Assembly: GCA_017559555.1 (NCBI GenBank)
Contig: JAFYRH010000138.1
Coordinates: 1-5,135 of the forward strand
From: Clostridia bacterium
GTDB taxonomy: Bacteria > Bacillota > Clostridia > Oscillospirales > CAG-272
Direction: 5' to 3'
DNA length: 5,135 nucleotides
The notes beneath the pieces were generated by a model. The model was given only the letters and a program-made list of their open reading frames with translations. It was not told where the DNA came from and ran no database searches. The stretch's first letter is position 1; every line of letters begins with the position of its first letter. This document shows, piece by piece, positions 4,574 to 5,135 of this stretch. Made by a program: the position numbers and the translations under genes.

Positions 4574-5135
4574 TTATTCAATTTTGTCATTTTCGACGGA
4601 ATCTTTCGGAATATCGTCCATAGTACCTTCAGCACTTACAGTCGCCGCTATGCGGCGCTTTTTCTTTTGGGCAATGCAAATCCAAGTAATTGCTCCTGCG
4701 GAAAGCAGTGCAAATGCAACTATGAGAATAATCGAACCGTTACCAATCATAGAGGCAACGCCTTTAGCATCCTGTTTGTCTCTTGTGATCAGCAGATAGA
4801 TGTAATCACTTTGATAACCGCAGTTGGCGTTTAAGTCAGATCCCTTGTCGTGCTGGTTCAATACAGTTGTTACAACGTATCTGTTGCCTTCTCCGTGAGT
4901 CCAGTTTGCTACGTGTTGGCTCGTTCCAAGAGAGATAATTGGCGTTCCTGCCTTGGCATCCTTGGTATAGTAAAGGAAGATATCGTCGGCAAAAAGATGG
5001 GTGTAGGCATTCAAGTTGCCCTCAATCTTGTAGTAGGTAACTCCGTTCTTTACAAAGCTATCCACTTCGTTGTCGTGCGTGGTTCTCAGGTCGCGAATGG
5101 CTTGATTGGGATCGGATGTTCTCTTGTATCCAAGA
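4574..5135 (-). CDS. C-terminal part of a membrane-anchored surface protein, N-terminus beyond window
   Basis: 186 residues are visible, read in from the right edge. The external part opens with GYKRTSDPNQAIRDLRT (2-18) and continues to DIFLYYTKDAKAGTPI (51-66), then YIYLLITRDKQ (111-121). This GYxxTxDPxxAIxDLR...YLYYTxDxxAGxPI pattern resembles repeat units I recall from large extracellular proteins of Bacillota, though I cannot give a firm family name. One membrane helix (about 134-154) follows, then a stop-transfer KKKRR and an acidic cytoplasmic tail of about 30 residues: type I topology with the bulk outside. A GTG at 5065 is an in-frame codon inside the repeat unit and not a believable start, because homologous-looking sequence continues to the edge. 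It is first in an operon with the gene at 4038-4559. Confidence 0.8.
   Translation of the reverse strand, partial: LGYKRTSDPNQAIRDLRTTHDNEVDSFVKNGVTYYKIEGNLNAYTHLFADDIFLYYTKDAKAGTPIISLGTSQHVANWTHGEGNRYVVTTVLNQHDKGSDLNANCGYQSDYIYLLITRDKQDAKGVASMIGNGSIILIVAFALLSAGAITWICIAQKKKRRIAATVSAEGTMDDIPKDSVENDKIE

Noticed and set aside
4643..4668. CGCCGC/GCGGCG hairpin followed by a T-rich run on the plus strand
   Set aside because: It lies inside the coding sequence for the lysine/arginine-rich segment after the membrane helix and is explained by those codons; no plus-strand transcript is expected to end there.
1..5135. CRISPR arrays, rRNA, insertion-sequence transposases, riboswitches
   Set aside because: No regularly spaced repeats, rRNA-like sequence, DDE transposase motifs or recognisable riboswitch cores were seen on either strand.

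Overview
The window looks like a piece of a Bacillota chromosome, most likely a gut-type Clostridia. The reasons are a YetF/DUF421 protein, strong AGGAG-type ribosome binding sites, textbook TTGACA/TATAAT promoters with 17-bp spacers, and an integrase-TnpV-DUF6809 cassette of a kind typical of clostridial mobile elements. This is inferred from gene content and style; no species can be named.

Left part (1-1666) reads as resident chromosome and is visibly the most GC-rich. A DUF421 membrane protein runs off the left edge on the minus strand. A divergent gene on the plus strand (655-1398) encodes a multi-pass membrane protein with two cysteine clusters, behind a good extended -10 promoter. A near-consensus promoter at 1501-1529 then drives tRNA-Pro(GGG) at 1591-1666.

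Middle part (about 1667-3890) is the integrase end of an element inserted at the 3' end of the tRNA gene. Two intrinsic terminators follow the tRNA. Next comes about 190 bp of non-coding DNA with short direct repeats (TGCTCCGAAAA twice, TTGGTACA three times) that look like recombinase arm sites. A tyrosine recombinase with the full catalytic set (396 aa), a TnpV-family protein (121 aa) and a DUF6809-family protein (94 aa) are packed as one operon (1-nt gap, then a 4-nt ATGA overlap). The operon ends at a very strong terminator with a 16-bp perfect stem.

Right part (3890-5135) is AT-rich at first and holds small inverted repeats, a hairpin-plus-T-run, and a possible decayed reading frame. It then carries two leftward genes in an operon: the C-terminal end of a large membrane-anchored surface protein that runs off the right edge, and a 173-aa protein with two membrane segments and a large external domain. 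Whether these are cargo of the element or old chromosome is not settled, because no convincing second attachment site is visible. One weak candidate lies at 3918-3926.

The most useful leads are the organisation of the integration site and its repeats, the unknown cysteine-rich membrane protein, and the unresolved right boundary of the element.
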